Below are positions 15,619 to 23,511 of a stretch of 44,987 nt of DNA, piece after piece. Below the pieces are notes generated by a model that saw only the letters and a program-made list of their open reading frames with translations, did not search any database and was not told the DNA's origin. The stretch comes from Paludibacteraceae bacterium (lineage in GTDB: Bacteria > Bacteroidota > Bacteroidia > Bacteroidales > Paludibacteraceae), in the NCBI GenBank assembly GCA_024399575.1, contig JAKSNT010000009.1:1-44987 (forward strand). Direction: 5' to 3'. Position numbers and translations under genes: made by a program. The number at the start of each line of letters is the position of its first letter. The first letter of the stretch is position 1.

Positions 15619-16631
15619 AAAAGATTTATTTTCTATTGATGGCAGGCATTCTGCTGCTTACTTCGTGTAAGGACGAAAAAGCTTTCGTCATAAACGGCAC
15701 ATGTCCCGACAGCAACGGTACCACCGTACGTCTGGTTTTTCGTGTAGGCAAGGAGTGGAAGGATATTGACACAACTGCAGTCGAAGATGGCAAATTCGCC
15801 TTCAAGGGAAAGATTGACCCGTCAATACCTGCAAGGGTTGTTACTGGAACGGGCTACTGCGAACTGATACTTGAGCCTGGCGAAATCACTCTCTCAGTCG
15901 GAGACAATAAGGTGAACGGCACTCCGTTGAACGACAAACTGACTACGCTCAAGGACGAGATAGAGAAAATAGTTGCTTCGGATGACGAATACGCATACGA
16001 CAAATATGTTCTCACGCTTACAGCATATATAAGTGAGAACATACAGAACCCATTGGGGCAGATGCTTCTCGACGATAACCTATATATTTTCAGCGACTAT
16101 CCGGATGAGCTTGAAGAACTCGTCAACTCTATCGGCGAGCCTTACAAATCAATGCCAAATATCGTTGCCCTCAAGGATCGTGCATCTAAGATAATATCCA
16201 CATCTGCTGGACATAAGTTCATCGATTTCGGGTTTACCACCACCACAGGCGAGACTATGAAACTCAGCGACCTTGTTGGTTCAAGCAGTTATGTGCTGGT
16301 TGATTTCTGGGCAAGTTGGTGTGGTCCATGCCGTATGTCGTTGCCTGCTATGAAGGAACTCTATGAAGCCAACAGGGATAAAGGTTTCAGCATGTTGGGT
16401 GTCTCACTCGACTCTGATATTGAGGCTTGGCATTCTGCTATTGAAATGTTCGAGATGACGTGGCTGCAGACCTCAGAGCTCAAGGGCTGGGAAGGCGAAA
16501 TATCCAACCTGTATGGCGTGACGGCAATTCCTTGTACCATTCTTATCGACCATGAAGGGATGATTGTTGCCCGCAACGTCGAAGCCTCGGAGGTGTCGCA
16601 GTTGTGCGGTTTCACGTCAGACGAACAATAG
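15615..16631 (+). CDS. TlpA-type thioredoxin-like lipoprotein (DUF4369 N-terminus)
   Basis: The true start is ATG 15615, which opens a lipoprotein signal peptide (MKKIYFLLMAGILLLTSC). The 338-residue product has an N-terminal DUF4369-like beta domain (about 20-130), a helical linker, and a C-terminal thioredoxin fold with the redox motif WASWCGPCRM and the cis-proline region GVTAIPCTILID. Such proteins reduce disulfides, or haem and cofactor thiols, outside the inner membrane. It overlaps the radical SAM gene by four bases. Its stop is directly followed, with no spacer, by the stop of the convergent EamA gene. Confidence 0.88.
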   Translation: MKKIYFLLMAGILLLTSCKDEKAFVINGTCPDSNGTTVRLVFRVGKEWKDIDTTAVEDGKFAFKGKIDPSIPARVVTGTGYCELILEPGEITLSVGDNKVNGTPLNDKLTTLKDEIEKIVASDDEYAYDKYVLTLTAYISENIQNPLGQMLLDDNLYIFSDYPDELEELVNSIGEPYKSMPNIVALKDRASKIISTSAGHKFIDFGFTTTTGETMKLSDLVGSSSYVLVDFWASWCGPCRMSLPAMKELYEANRDKGFSMLGVSLDSDIEAWHSAIEMFEMTWLQTSELKGWEGEISNLYGVTAIPCTILIDHEGMIVARNVEASEVSQLCGFTSDEQ

Positions 16632-17564
16632 TTATCTTCTGACCTTTGGAAACATCTTCTTCAGACGGTTGAGGTAGTTAGGCGAGTTTTCGCCTGACCC
16701 TATCACGAACATTACCGACAGGATTATCAATACAAGTCCTGTGGCTATCCTGCCTGTCATCTCCTCGTCAAACACCGCCATTCCAATTATGATTGCGGTG
16801 GCAGGTTCTAGTGCCCCAAGTATTGCTGTAGGTGTCGAGCCTACTGATTGTATTGCCACCGTCGTGCATGTAAATGAGATGACTGTTGGGAATACTGCCA
16901 AGGCGAGTATACAGAGCCAGCTGTACCAATGCCCAGGCGTATGTATTCCTCCTGTCGCCAACGCATAGACTAGATAGCAGATGTCGCAGACGGCAACAAT
17001 ATAGAATGTAGTGAGCAGAGTCGGCAGACGGTTCAGGGCAGTCTTGTTGATTCCCACAATATATATAGCATACGAGGCAGCAGATATTATCACCAGTATG
17101 GTTCCTAAAAGGTCGAGTGTGGTTCCGTCCTCGCTTCTGTAGAGCAGGAATATGCCTACGGTCGAGGCTGCTATGCAGAGTATTGTTGCGAAACTGGTCT
17201 TCTCATTGAACAGCAGTGCCATGATCACTGCCACCATGATAGGATATATGAACAGGATTGTCGAGGCTATTCCTGCCGGCATGTAAGTGTACGACATGAA
17301 CAGCGACAGCGATGATACAGCCATAACAACTCCCAGTATGACAAACGGCATGAAGTCCTTCCTATTCTCTACCCTGATGTCCCTTCCACGGACGTGCAAC
17401 ATGATATACACAATCGGAATTGCCATTAGGTAGCGGAAGAAGAGTACCGATACAGGGTTCATTCCGTCGGCATACAAAGGTTTGGCGAACAGAGGGTTGG
17501 TGCCGTAGGCGGCAGCACCCAATGCTCCGAGCAGGTATCCGCGTATCTTACTTTGAGTTCTCAT
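16632..17564 (-). CDS. EamA/DMT superfamily transporter
   Basis: A 310-residue protein with ten predicted membrane helices in two EamA repeats. The first runs about 5-135 (FAKPLYADGMNPVSVLFFRY) and the second about 145-290 (GSTPTAILGALEPATAIIIG). Members export or import small metabolites such as amino acids and nucleobases. The substrate here is unknown. I start at ATG 17564 (MRTQSKIRGYLLG), overlapping the end of xseB by 17 bases. An upstream start at 17609 would add unrelated residues. Confidence 0.85.
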   Translation of the reverse strand: MRTQSKIRGYLLGALGAAAYGTNPLFAKPLYADGMNPVSVLFFRYLMAIPIVYIMLHVRGRDIRVENRKDFMPFVILGVVMAVSSLSLFMSYTYMPAGIASTILFIYPIMVAVIMALLFNEKTSFATILCIAASTVGIFLLYRSEDGTTLDLLGTILVIISAASYAIYIVGINKTALNRLPTLLTTFYIVAVCDICYLVYALATGGIHTPGHWYSWLCILALAVFPTVISFTCTTVAIQSVGSTPTAILGALEPATAIIIGMAVFDEEMTGRIATGLVLIILSVMFVIGSGENSPNYLNRLKKMFPKVRR

Positions 17565-17721
17565 CAAGATTCTTTTCAAGAGCCGTAAGTTCCGTCTGGC
17601 ATTCTGCAATCAGTTTCTTAGCCTCCTCAATCTTGGCAATTATCGCACCTGGGTCAGTCGTTCCTGAGTTTATCTCGGCAATGATTTCCTCTACCCTCTT
17701 TGTCTTTTCTGTATAGTTCAT
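17548..17721 (-). CDS. xseB: Exodeoxyribonuclease VII small subunit
   Basis: The 57 residues beginning MNYTEKTKRVEEIIAEINSG match the short helical XseB family, which forms the coiled-coil part of ExoVII with the large subunit XseA. The family pattern of two amphipathic helices (VEEIIAEI and IAKIEEAKKLIAECQTEL) is clear. The start at 17721 is about 30 bases downstream of a good -7 box. xseA, often directly upstream in Bacteroidetes, is not here. Confidence 0.85.
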   Translation of the reverse strand: MNYTEKTKRVEEIIAEINSGTTDPGAIIAKIEEAKKLIAECQTELTALEKNLDENSK

Positions 17722-17753
17722 GTTGATTGATTTATCCTGTCCTAATTCATTTG

Positions 17754-17761
17754 CAAAGGTA
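17754..17761 (-). promoter_or_regulatory. -7 promoter box for xseB-EamA
   Basis: The minus strand reads TACCTTTG, then CAAATG. It matches TAnnTTTG and lies 32 bases from the xseB start. Confidence 0.65.
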
Positions 17762-17812
17762 CAATGATTTTTTGACCTGCACAAGCGATTATCCGAAAAA
17801 ATGTTTTTTATC

Positions 17813-17874
17813 TCACGCAGAATACGCAGAATTATGGGAATTTTTTCTCAGCGTATTCTGCGAATTCTGCGTGA
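17813..17874. repeat. 20-base inverted repeat built of CGCAGAAT words
   Basis: TCACGCAGAATACGCAGAAT (17813-17832) pairs with 17855-17874 with one mismatch across 20 bases and a 22-base loop. Each arm contains two copies of a 9-base unit (ACGCAGAAT). It sits in the 260-base gap between the end of the Ig-like lipoprotein gene (17980) and the xseB promoter, where it may help end the minus-strand operon. The rest of this gap shows no gene. Confidence 0.75.
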
Positions 17875-17979
17875 AACAGACATACGACATACTCGTCTTT
17901 GCACGACAAAAACTGGCAAAAAAAAGCATCGCACCTTACGCAAAAATTTTGTGTAGAGACGTGGCACAACAATTACCAC

Positions 17980-19977
17980 TCATTTCTCCTTTTCAGTCTT
18001 TACCAGTTCTTTAGGTTTCTGCTGCAGGAGTGGCGTTGAAGTAGGATCCCAGTCTTCCTCGACATCCCAGAATGCGCGCAACTCAATATCGAATGGAAAA
18101 TACGTGACAGGTTCTGGCTGACGATGGTCAGGGTAGGATCCTGTTGTCCATTTGCGGTTGCCGTCAATGTCATTGTAGAGACGGAGATAATAGACCGATG
18201 GAGTGACATAGAGGAACTTGAGTACAGCGGACGACTGCTTTATGCTGACAGACGAGACGAGGTCGGTGGTAGTGTCAGCAAGAGCTATCTCGCGGATGAC
18301 CTTATCGTCCTTGTCAAGCAGTTGCACCACCTCGTTGCCAATGAATTTCGTCAAATTTAGTATCAGCGAACTATACTGTTCGAGAGGTTTTGTGGTTATG
18401 TTGACTGTTTCCTTGAAATTGCACTGCCCTATGAAGTTTCTGAACATGGCTGAATCAATTGTCAGACGATAGACCGATGCAGGCTGCCAGTTATAGAAGA
18501 GGGTATATTGTGTCCCAAAAGCATTTTGCCGGACAATTGGAGGTGCCGGCAATTCTTTCCATACAGTATCGATTTTCTGTTCAAGCTTATAGGATGAGTG
18601 CACGATTTCTGCCGGTATTGTGAACCGCAACCTGATAGGCAGGTAGATATCGAAATTGGTTGAAGCATTCGACGATATGAGGTGAGGATTTTCAGTAGTT
18701 GCTGTTTTCTCATCCTCGTTCTTTCGTTTATTGCCTTTCGACATTTTCTTGGAACTTGATTTGCCAGGTTTGTTGTTAGTATCTGGTTTGTTGCCACCTA
18801 TTTTGGCTGCATCTGACGATGAACTGCCAATGCCAGCCGAAGATGAAGCCTTGCGCCCACGACGCATGGCAAGCGACAATGTATCGGTGACACCGTATGT
18901 CGAGTCGGCATCTGTCTTTATGTAGGAACATAGTATGCGCAGAGTGTCGAGAGCCCAGAGCGCTGAGTCGGTGAGCCAATAGGAGATGGTGTCGCGATTT
19001 ACGGATGGAGTTACGATATTATGGAAGATTGAATCGCTGAAGTTCAGTGGCTGGATGGTAGGCAATGTGTCAAGTGGTGAGTTGAAAACCAAGGTAAAGC
19101 AATATTTCTCAGTGCGTTCGGATTTGACGAGATATTGTCGCGGGTCGAACGATACAAACGACATTAGGTTGACGTTGCGTGGATTGAAATGACGCTTTGT
19201 GGTGGTACGTATAGTATCAACGAGGTGCAGTGTAGAATCCGGAGAGATGACAGAATCGGTCCAAAGAGTATCGTAACGAGTGGTCACTACACATTCCGGT
19301 ATGAATACTGAGTCGATGAAGGCAATACGTTCGTTGGGCATGTCGTGGTAGAAATTCGAGGCAATATCAGCCAATGCGAAAAGATGATATTTGCCAGACG
19401 AGATATTGCGGATGGTAAAATGCCCGCGCTCGTCGGTCAGCGAGATTCTTCTGAACGGAATCCTGGTGAATGCAGTATCGTCAAGGTCGGAATGAATGCC
19501 TACATATATGTTTGGGACAGGATTGAGGTTTTCGGCATCAATGACAATACCCGAAAGCTGGAGCGAATCAAGGTGGTCTCCCGTCGAGAAACAGTATGAG
19601 AAACCTTTCAGCTTATTGCCTTCGTTGTTGTCGGCAATAGCATCAGTGAAATCGATGTTGTATGTGGTTGAGTCGAGCAGCGTATCCATGAAATTCACGA
19701 CAATACGACGACCGAGTGCTTTTATTTCGGCAGGTTCTTTCTGAGGTGGCGAGATGATGACTTTCTGGTATGGATTGTCGAGTGTGACAATCTCGTCGAA
19801 AGTGATTTCTATTCCCTTGCGGACGAAGTTGACGCTACTGTCAGCAGGTGAATATTTGACCACTGCCGGAGGAGTCTCATCTTTCGGACCGCCTTGAGGA
19901 CCAGTACCACGTATAGCACATGATGCAACAGCGAGAACAACGAGGAGAACTGATATTATATGTTTGGGTTTCATCAT
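17980..19977 (-). CDS. Ig-like domain (Big_5) lipoprotein
   Basis: A 665-residue exported lipoprotein: signal peptide with a lipobox ending VASCA, then a Big_5-like Ig domain at about 38-130 (YSPADSSVNFVRKGIEITFD). After it comes a carboxypeptidase-regulatory-like beta domain (about 143-215, including GHFTIRNISSGKYHLFALAD), then a long region with a low-complexity Ser/Lys/Asn linker near 380-440. The C-terminus has a tyrosine-rich section including DIDGNRKWTTGSY. Proteins like this are widespread in Bacteroidetes without a fixed function. It ends a seven-gene minus-strand operon, 29 bases after dprA. Confidence 0.75.
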   Translation of the reverse strand: MMKPKHIISVLLVVLAVASCAIRGTGPQGGPKDETPPAVVKYSPADSSVNFVRKGIEITFDEIVTLDNPYQKVIISPPQKEPAEIKALGRRIVVNFMDTLLDSTTYNIDFTDAIADNNEGNKLKGFSYCFSTGDHLDSLQLSGIVIDAENLNPVPNIYVGIHSDLDDTAFTRIPFRRISLTDERGHFTIRNISSGKYHLFALADIASNFYHDMPNERIAFIDSVFIPECVVTTRYDTLWTDSVISPDSTLHLVDTIRTTTKRHFNPRNVNLMSFVSFDPRQYLVKSERTEKYCFTLVFNSPLDTLPTIQPLNFSDSIFHNIVTPSVNRDTISYWLTDSALWALDTLRILCSYIKTDADSTYGVTDTLSLAMRRGRKASSSAGIGSSSSDAAKIGGNKPDTNNKPGKSSSKKMSKGNKRKNEDEKTATTENPHLISSNASTNFDIYLPIRLRFTIPAEIVHSSYKLEQKIDTVWKELPAPPIVRQNAFGTQYTLFYNWQPASVYRLTIDSAMFRNFIGQCNFKETVNITTKPLEQYSSLILNLTKFIGNEVVQLLDKDDKVIREIALADTTTDLVSSVSIKQSSAVLKFLYVTPSVYYLRLYNDIDGNRKWTTGSYPDHRQPEPVTYFPFDIELRAFWDVEEDWDPTSTPLLQQKPKELVKTEKEK

Positions 19978-20006
19978 TATCTATTAATTGCGATGTTATT
20001 TCATAG

Positions 20007-21170
20007 TTAAACTGAACTTGCCTTAAGTGGTATGTCGTACATATCTCCTGGAAGAGAGATGATGACATCTGAAAGAAGCATTTCAGTTATTGCTGCTGAT
20101 ATTTCGGCAGGAGTGAGCGAGGAGAGCGCAGCAAGTTCGTTGATCTGTTTAGGTCCTGTGCGGAGGATGTCGAATATCGCTTTCTGATTGTCAGTGAGTG
20201 GCATTACTGCATCAAAAGGAAGTTCAGGTTGCTTTGCTGCCGTCTTTTCAGGCATCCAGTTCATTTTCGTCATAAAATCATCGGCAGAAAGTACAATGCG
20301 TGCACGGTCGTCTGAAATCAAGCGGTTGCAGCCTGTCGAGAATTTGTCACCTATACGCCCTGGAAATGCGAATACTTCGCGATTGTACTCTGAAGCAATC
20401 CTGGCTGTAGAAAGTGAACCACCTCGCGCATCTGACTCAACCACTATGACAGCGTCGCAAAGTCCGGCAACAATGCGGTTGCGTTGCAGGAAATTTGAGG
20501 CTATCGGCTGTGTGCCGGAAAAGAACTCGGAGAGCACTGCACCACCAGAATTTATCATGCGTGCTGCATCGTTCCTATGAAGAGGAGGATATATACGATC
20601 CATGCCATGAGCCACAACAGCTATCGTCGGCATGCCGAAATCGAGAGCTGCACGATGGCAGGAAATGTCAATACCGTATGCGAGACCGCTGACGACCACT
20701 ATTCCCTTGTCAATCGCTGAGAGCTGTTCGACGAATGTACGTGCGAGTTGTCGTCCATATTCTGTAGCATGACGAGTTCCCACCATTGCAACCATTTTCT
20801 GTGAATTCAAGGGACAAAAACCAAGTTGGAAGAGCACTATCGGTGCATCTGGACATTCTCGCAGACGCTCGGGATAACTCGTAGAGATATATGTGATGGC
20901 GGTAATTCCTTTGCTCTCGATGAAATCAATCTCGCGTTCTGCCGAAGCAAAAGCCTCCGAACGAATATCTCTGTCAGCGAGTGCATTGCCAGAGGCACCA
21001 AGCATACTGAGGTCGGACGGAGAGGCATCAAATATAGCTTTCGCTGTCCCGAAAGTCTCCATCAGCAGATGAGCTTTGACGAGACCTACAGTTTCAATTT
21101 GTGTTAAAGCAAGTTCGTAATACAGTTCAGTGTCCACGTCGTAACAATTGTATGATAATAAATATGACAA
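20007..21170 (-). CDS. dprA: DNA-processing protein DprA/Smf
   Basis: DprA loads RecA on incoming single-stranded DNA in natural transformation. The 387 residues have an N-terminal helical (SAM-like) part, the Rossmann core with VGTRHATEYGRQ and SGLAYGIDISCHRAAL, FPGRIGDKFSTGCNRLI, and a C-terminal winged helix (about 312-375). ATG 21170 overlaps the VanZ gene by 44 bases. A GTG at 21137 would overlap by 11 and gives MDTELYYELALTQ, which looks closer to the usual family start. Either is possible. Confidence 0.92.
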   Translation of the reverse strand: MSYLLSYNCYDVDTELYYELALTQIETVGLVKAHLLMETFGTAKAIFDASPSDLSMLGASGNALADRDIRSEAFASAEREIDFIESKGITAITYISTSYPERLRECPDAPIVLFQLGFCPLNSQKMVAMVGTRHATEYGRQLARTFVEQLSAIDKGIVVVSGLAYGIDISCHRAALDFGMPTIAVVAHGMDRIYPPLHRNDAARMINSGGAVLSEFFSGTQPIASNFLQRNRIVAGLCDAVIVVESDARGGSLSTARIASEYNREVFAFPGRIGDKFSTGCNRLISDDRARIVLSADDFMTKMNWMPEKTAAKQPELPFDAVMPLTDNQKAIFDILRTGPKQINELAALSSLTPAEISAAITEMLLSDVIISLPGDMYDIPLKASSV

Positions 21171-21492
21171 TGCCTAAAAGGGCTCCTAACATATTCGCAA
21201 GCATATCCCATAGCGAAAATGAACGATATGGGAGAAAGTACTGGATACATTCCATTAAAAACCCGAAAAGAGCAGCGATTAGAGGTATTGCTATGCAATT
21301 CATGCAACTCAATCTTCGTTTCACGAATTTTGAATAATCCAAAGCGATGACAAACGTGAGTAACGCATACATAAAGAAATGGATTGGTTTGTCGATGCCC
21401 GGCATCGGTATGGAAGGGAACTCAGACACCTTCATTGTCGATGCAACGACAATAAAAGCTGCAATGATGTATGTCAATGCATATCGTTTCAT
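21127..21492 (-). CDS. VanZ-like membrane protein
   Basis: 121 residues with four hydrophobic helices and the VanZ-like pattern: MPGIDKPIHFFMYALLTF in the first half and LWDMLANMLGALLGIVIF at the end. Family members include the teicoplanin-resistance accessory VanZ, but most bacterial ones are uncharacterised. It overlaps deoC by four bases and dprA by 11-44. Confidence 0.85.
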   Translation of the reverse strand: MKRYALTYIIAAFIVVASTMKVSEFPSIPMPGIDKPIHFFMYALLTFVIALDYSKFVKRRLSCMNCIAIPLIAALFGFLMECIQYFLPYRSFSLWDMLANMLGALLGIVIFIIIQLLRRGH

Positions 21493-22355
21493 GCGTTTTT
21501 AAGTTTCATGAGCAAGTTGTCAAGAAGCGAGGTTGCACCAAAACGGAACAGTTCTGGAGTGAGCCATTCCCGACCAAGTACCGAATTTACTATTGCATAA
21601 TATTCGACAGCCTGTTCGGCAGTGCGGATGCCTCCGGCAGGCTTGATGCCCACGCGTATGCCAGTCTTGTCGTAGAACTCCTTAATCGCTTTGCACATTG
21701 TGTAAACTGCCTCAGGTGTGGCTGACGTAGAGGTTTTTCCAGTAGAGGTTTTGATGAAATCAGCACCGGCAGCCATTGCCATTAATGCAGCCTGCTTGAT
21801 GTCACGTTGCGAAGGCATGAGACCTGTTTCAAGAATGACTTTCAGTTTGGCTCCACGGGCAGCATCACGCATCTCGTTCAGTTCGTCAAATACCTCGGAA
21901 TGATTTCCGTCAAGGTATTTGCCAAGTGAAATGACCACGTCAATCTCGGTGGCACCTGCAGCTACAGCCATTGCGACCTCGGCAATCTTCACCTCGCTGA
22001 AGGTCTGTGACGCAGGGAAGCCTGCACAGACAGAAGCAATGCCTACACTCTTGGTTTTCAGCGACGACTTGACGCATTCAATCATTGCAGGATATACACA
22101 AATCGCAGCAACATTCTTTAACCCCTTGTGGCTTCTTGTAAATGTATTCACACGGTTTGTCAAGTCAGAAATGCGAGCGATGGTGTCATCGGTATTAAGC
22201 GATGTAAGGTCGATGAGCGATATACACTTCTTCCAGACCTCTGGATTGTCGAGCTTCGCAAAATCGCTGTCAATTATTTTGCGGACAGCGAGGACAACAC
22301 TTTCATCGGTGATGTCGCAGTTGTATGCATTGTAAAGTTGTTTGAGTCGTTCCAT
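21489..22355 (-). CDS. deoC: Deoxyribose-phosphate aldolase
   Basis: DeoC splits 2-deoxyribose-5-phosphate into glyceraldehyde-3-phosphate and acetaldehyde in deoxynucleoside breakdown. The 288 residues are of the longer class. The TIM barrel carries KVILETG near 172-178 and DFIKTSTGK, where Lys202 is the expected Schiff-base lysine. It starts directly after dtd with no gap. In many Bacteroidetes a mazG gene lies between these two; none is here. Confidence 0.95.
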   Translation of the reverse strand: MERLKQLYNAYNCDITDESVVLAVRKIIDSDFAKLDNPEVWKKCISLIDLTSLNTDDTIARISDLTNRVNTFTRSHKGLKNVAAICVYPAMIECVKSSLKTKSVGIASVCAGFPASQTFSEVKIAEVAMAVAAGATEIDVVISLGKYLDGNHSEVFDELNEMRDAARGAKLKVILETGLMPSQRDIKQAALMAMAAGADFIKTSTGKTSTSATPEAVYTMCKAIKEFYDKTGIRVGIKPAGGIRTAEQAVEYYAIVNSVLGREWLTPELFRFGATSLLDNLLMKLKNA

Positions 22356-22808
22356 TTATTCCTTGTTTTTAGAATCCATTAGTATCGTGACTGGTCCGTC
22401 GTTGAGTAGGGTTACTTTCATGTCAGCACCGAAAACTCCAGTCTGTACTTCGGAAGGGATGAGCCGCTGTACCGCAGCAACGAAGTGTTCGTACAACGGA
22501 ATGGCATGCTCGGGACGTGAAGCACGTATATAGGATGGACGGTTGCCCTTAGCCGTCATTGCGAAGAGCGTGAACTGTGAGACTACGAGAATCTCACCGT
22601 CTATATCGTTGACCGAAAGATTCATGATACCATCAGCATCATCGAATATCCGGAGTTTTGTGATTTTCTGGGCAAGCCAATCTGCATCATCCTCAGAATC
22701 AGCATCCTCGATACCCACAAGCACCATCAATCCTTGACCTATATGTGACTTCTCGACATCGTCAATGACGACTGAAGCGTGGCGTACACGCTGAATTACG
22801 AGCCGCAT
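22356..22808 (-). CDS. dtd: D-aminoacyl-tRNA deacylase
   Basis: Dtd removes D-amino acids, and glycine mischarged on tRNA-Ala, from tRNA. The 150 residues are full length and show both active-site signatures: SQFTLFA (about 76-82) and the cross-subunit NDGPVTIL near the C-terminus. The family normally has NxGPVT. It overlaps the SIMPL gene by one base and is followed directly by deoC. Confidence 0.96.
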   Translation of the reverse strand: MRLVIQRVRHASVVIDDVEKSHIGQGLMVLVGIEDADSEDDADWLAQKITKLRIFDDADGIMNLSVNDIDGEILVVSQFTLFAMTAKGNRPSYIRASRPEHAIPLYEHFVAAVQRLIPSEVQTGVFGADMKVTLLNDGPVTILMDSKNKE

Positions 22809-23509
22809 TATTTCAGATAGAATTCAGCATTATTGACAACTCGTACCTCTTTCAGATAATCTGGTTTGCCAGGGATGCTGTTGATTTCGAAATAGCCTTG
22901 AGAAGCAGAAACGATGTTGCCAACCTTGCAGTTGTTGTTGCCAGCGAGCTGTTCTGCAGCAAGACGTGCATTCTCGGTGGCAGTAGTGAGCATCTCAGGC
23001 TTGATTTTAGTAAGGGCGTTGTCGGAGAAAGAGTATTCGATGTTTGCCCAGTCGATTATTACCCCCATGTCAATCAATTTGTCTCGACTCATGTCAAACT
23101 TGTTGAAGCTCATGACATCATCGCCTTCTACATAAATCGAGAGGCTCGTGCTTGCTACATATTTAGAACCTATGACATTGCCATTGTCGTTGTAAATATT
23201 ACGCACTTCGATGCTGATAGGGTTGCGTTTCAATGACTCTTTCTTGAGACCGCAGGAAAGTGCGAGCTTTTCGGTAGAGTCGAGTTGCTCTACGACACTT
23301 GCCTTTGCATCTGCAAGTTCAGGCGAACTCATAGAATAAGTGATGTAAGCTGTAGCATAGTCCGCTGTCACAGTCTGGGTGGCAACGCCACGTACGGAGA
23401 TTGTACGGCCATTGAATGTACGGTTGTCCATACCGGCTTTGATTACGAAAGCCATTGCAACGAGTGCCACTGCGATGATTGCAGCAGCGATGATTGATTT
23501 GTTATTCAT
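22808..23509 (-). CDS. SIMPL domain (DUF541) exported protein
   Basis: 233 residues with an N-terminal membrane anchor or signal (about 7-25: IIAAAIIAVALVAMAFVI) and one SIMPL/DUF541 domain. The domain contains ISVRGVATQTVTADYATAYI and the repeated alpha-beta pattern through to ATENARLAAEQLAG. The function in Bacteroidetes is unknown; related proteins are periplasmic or outer-membrane associated. It starts two bases after rnr and overlaps dtd by one base. Confidence 0.85.
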   Translation of the reverse strand: MNNKSIIAAAIIAVALVAMAFVIKAGMDNRTFNGRTISVRGVATQTVTADYATAYITYSMSSPELADAKASVVEQLDSTEKLALSCGLKKESLKRNPISIEVRNIYNDNGNVIGSKYVASTSLSIYVEGDDVMSFNKFDMSRDKLIDMGVIIDWANIEYSFSDNALTKIKPEMLTTATENARLAAEQLAGNNNCKVGNIVSASQGYFEINSIPGKPDYLKEVRVVNNAEFYLK

Positions 23510-23511
23510 AA

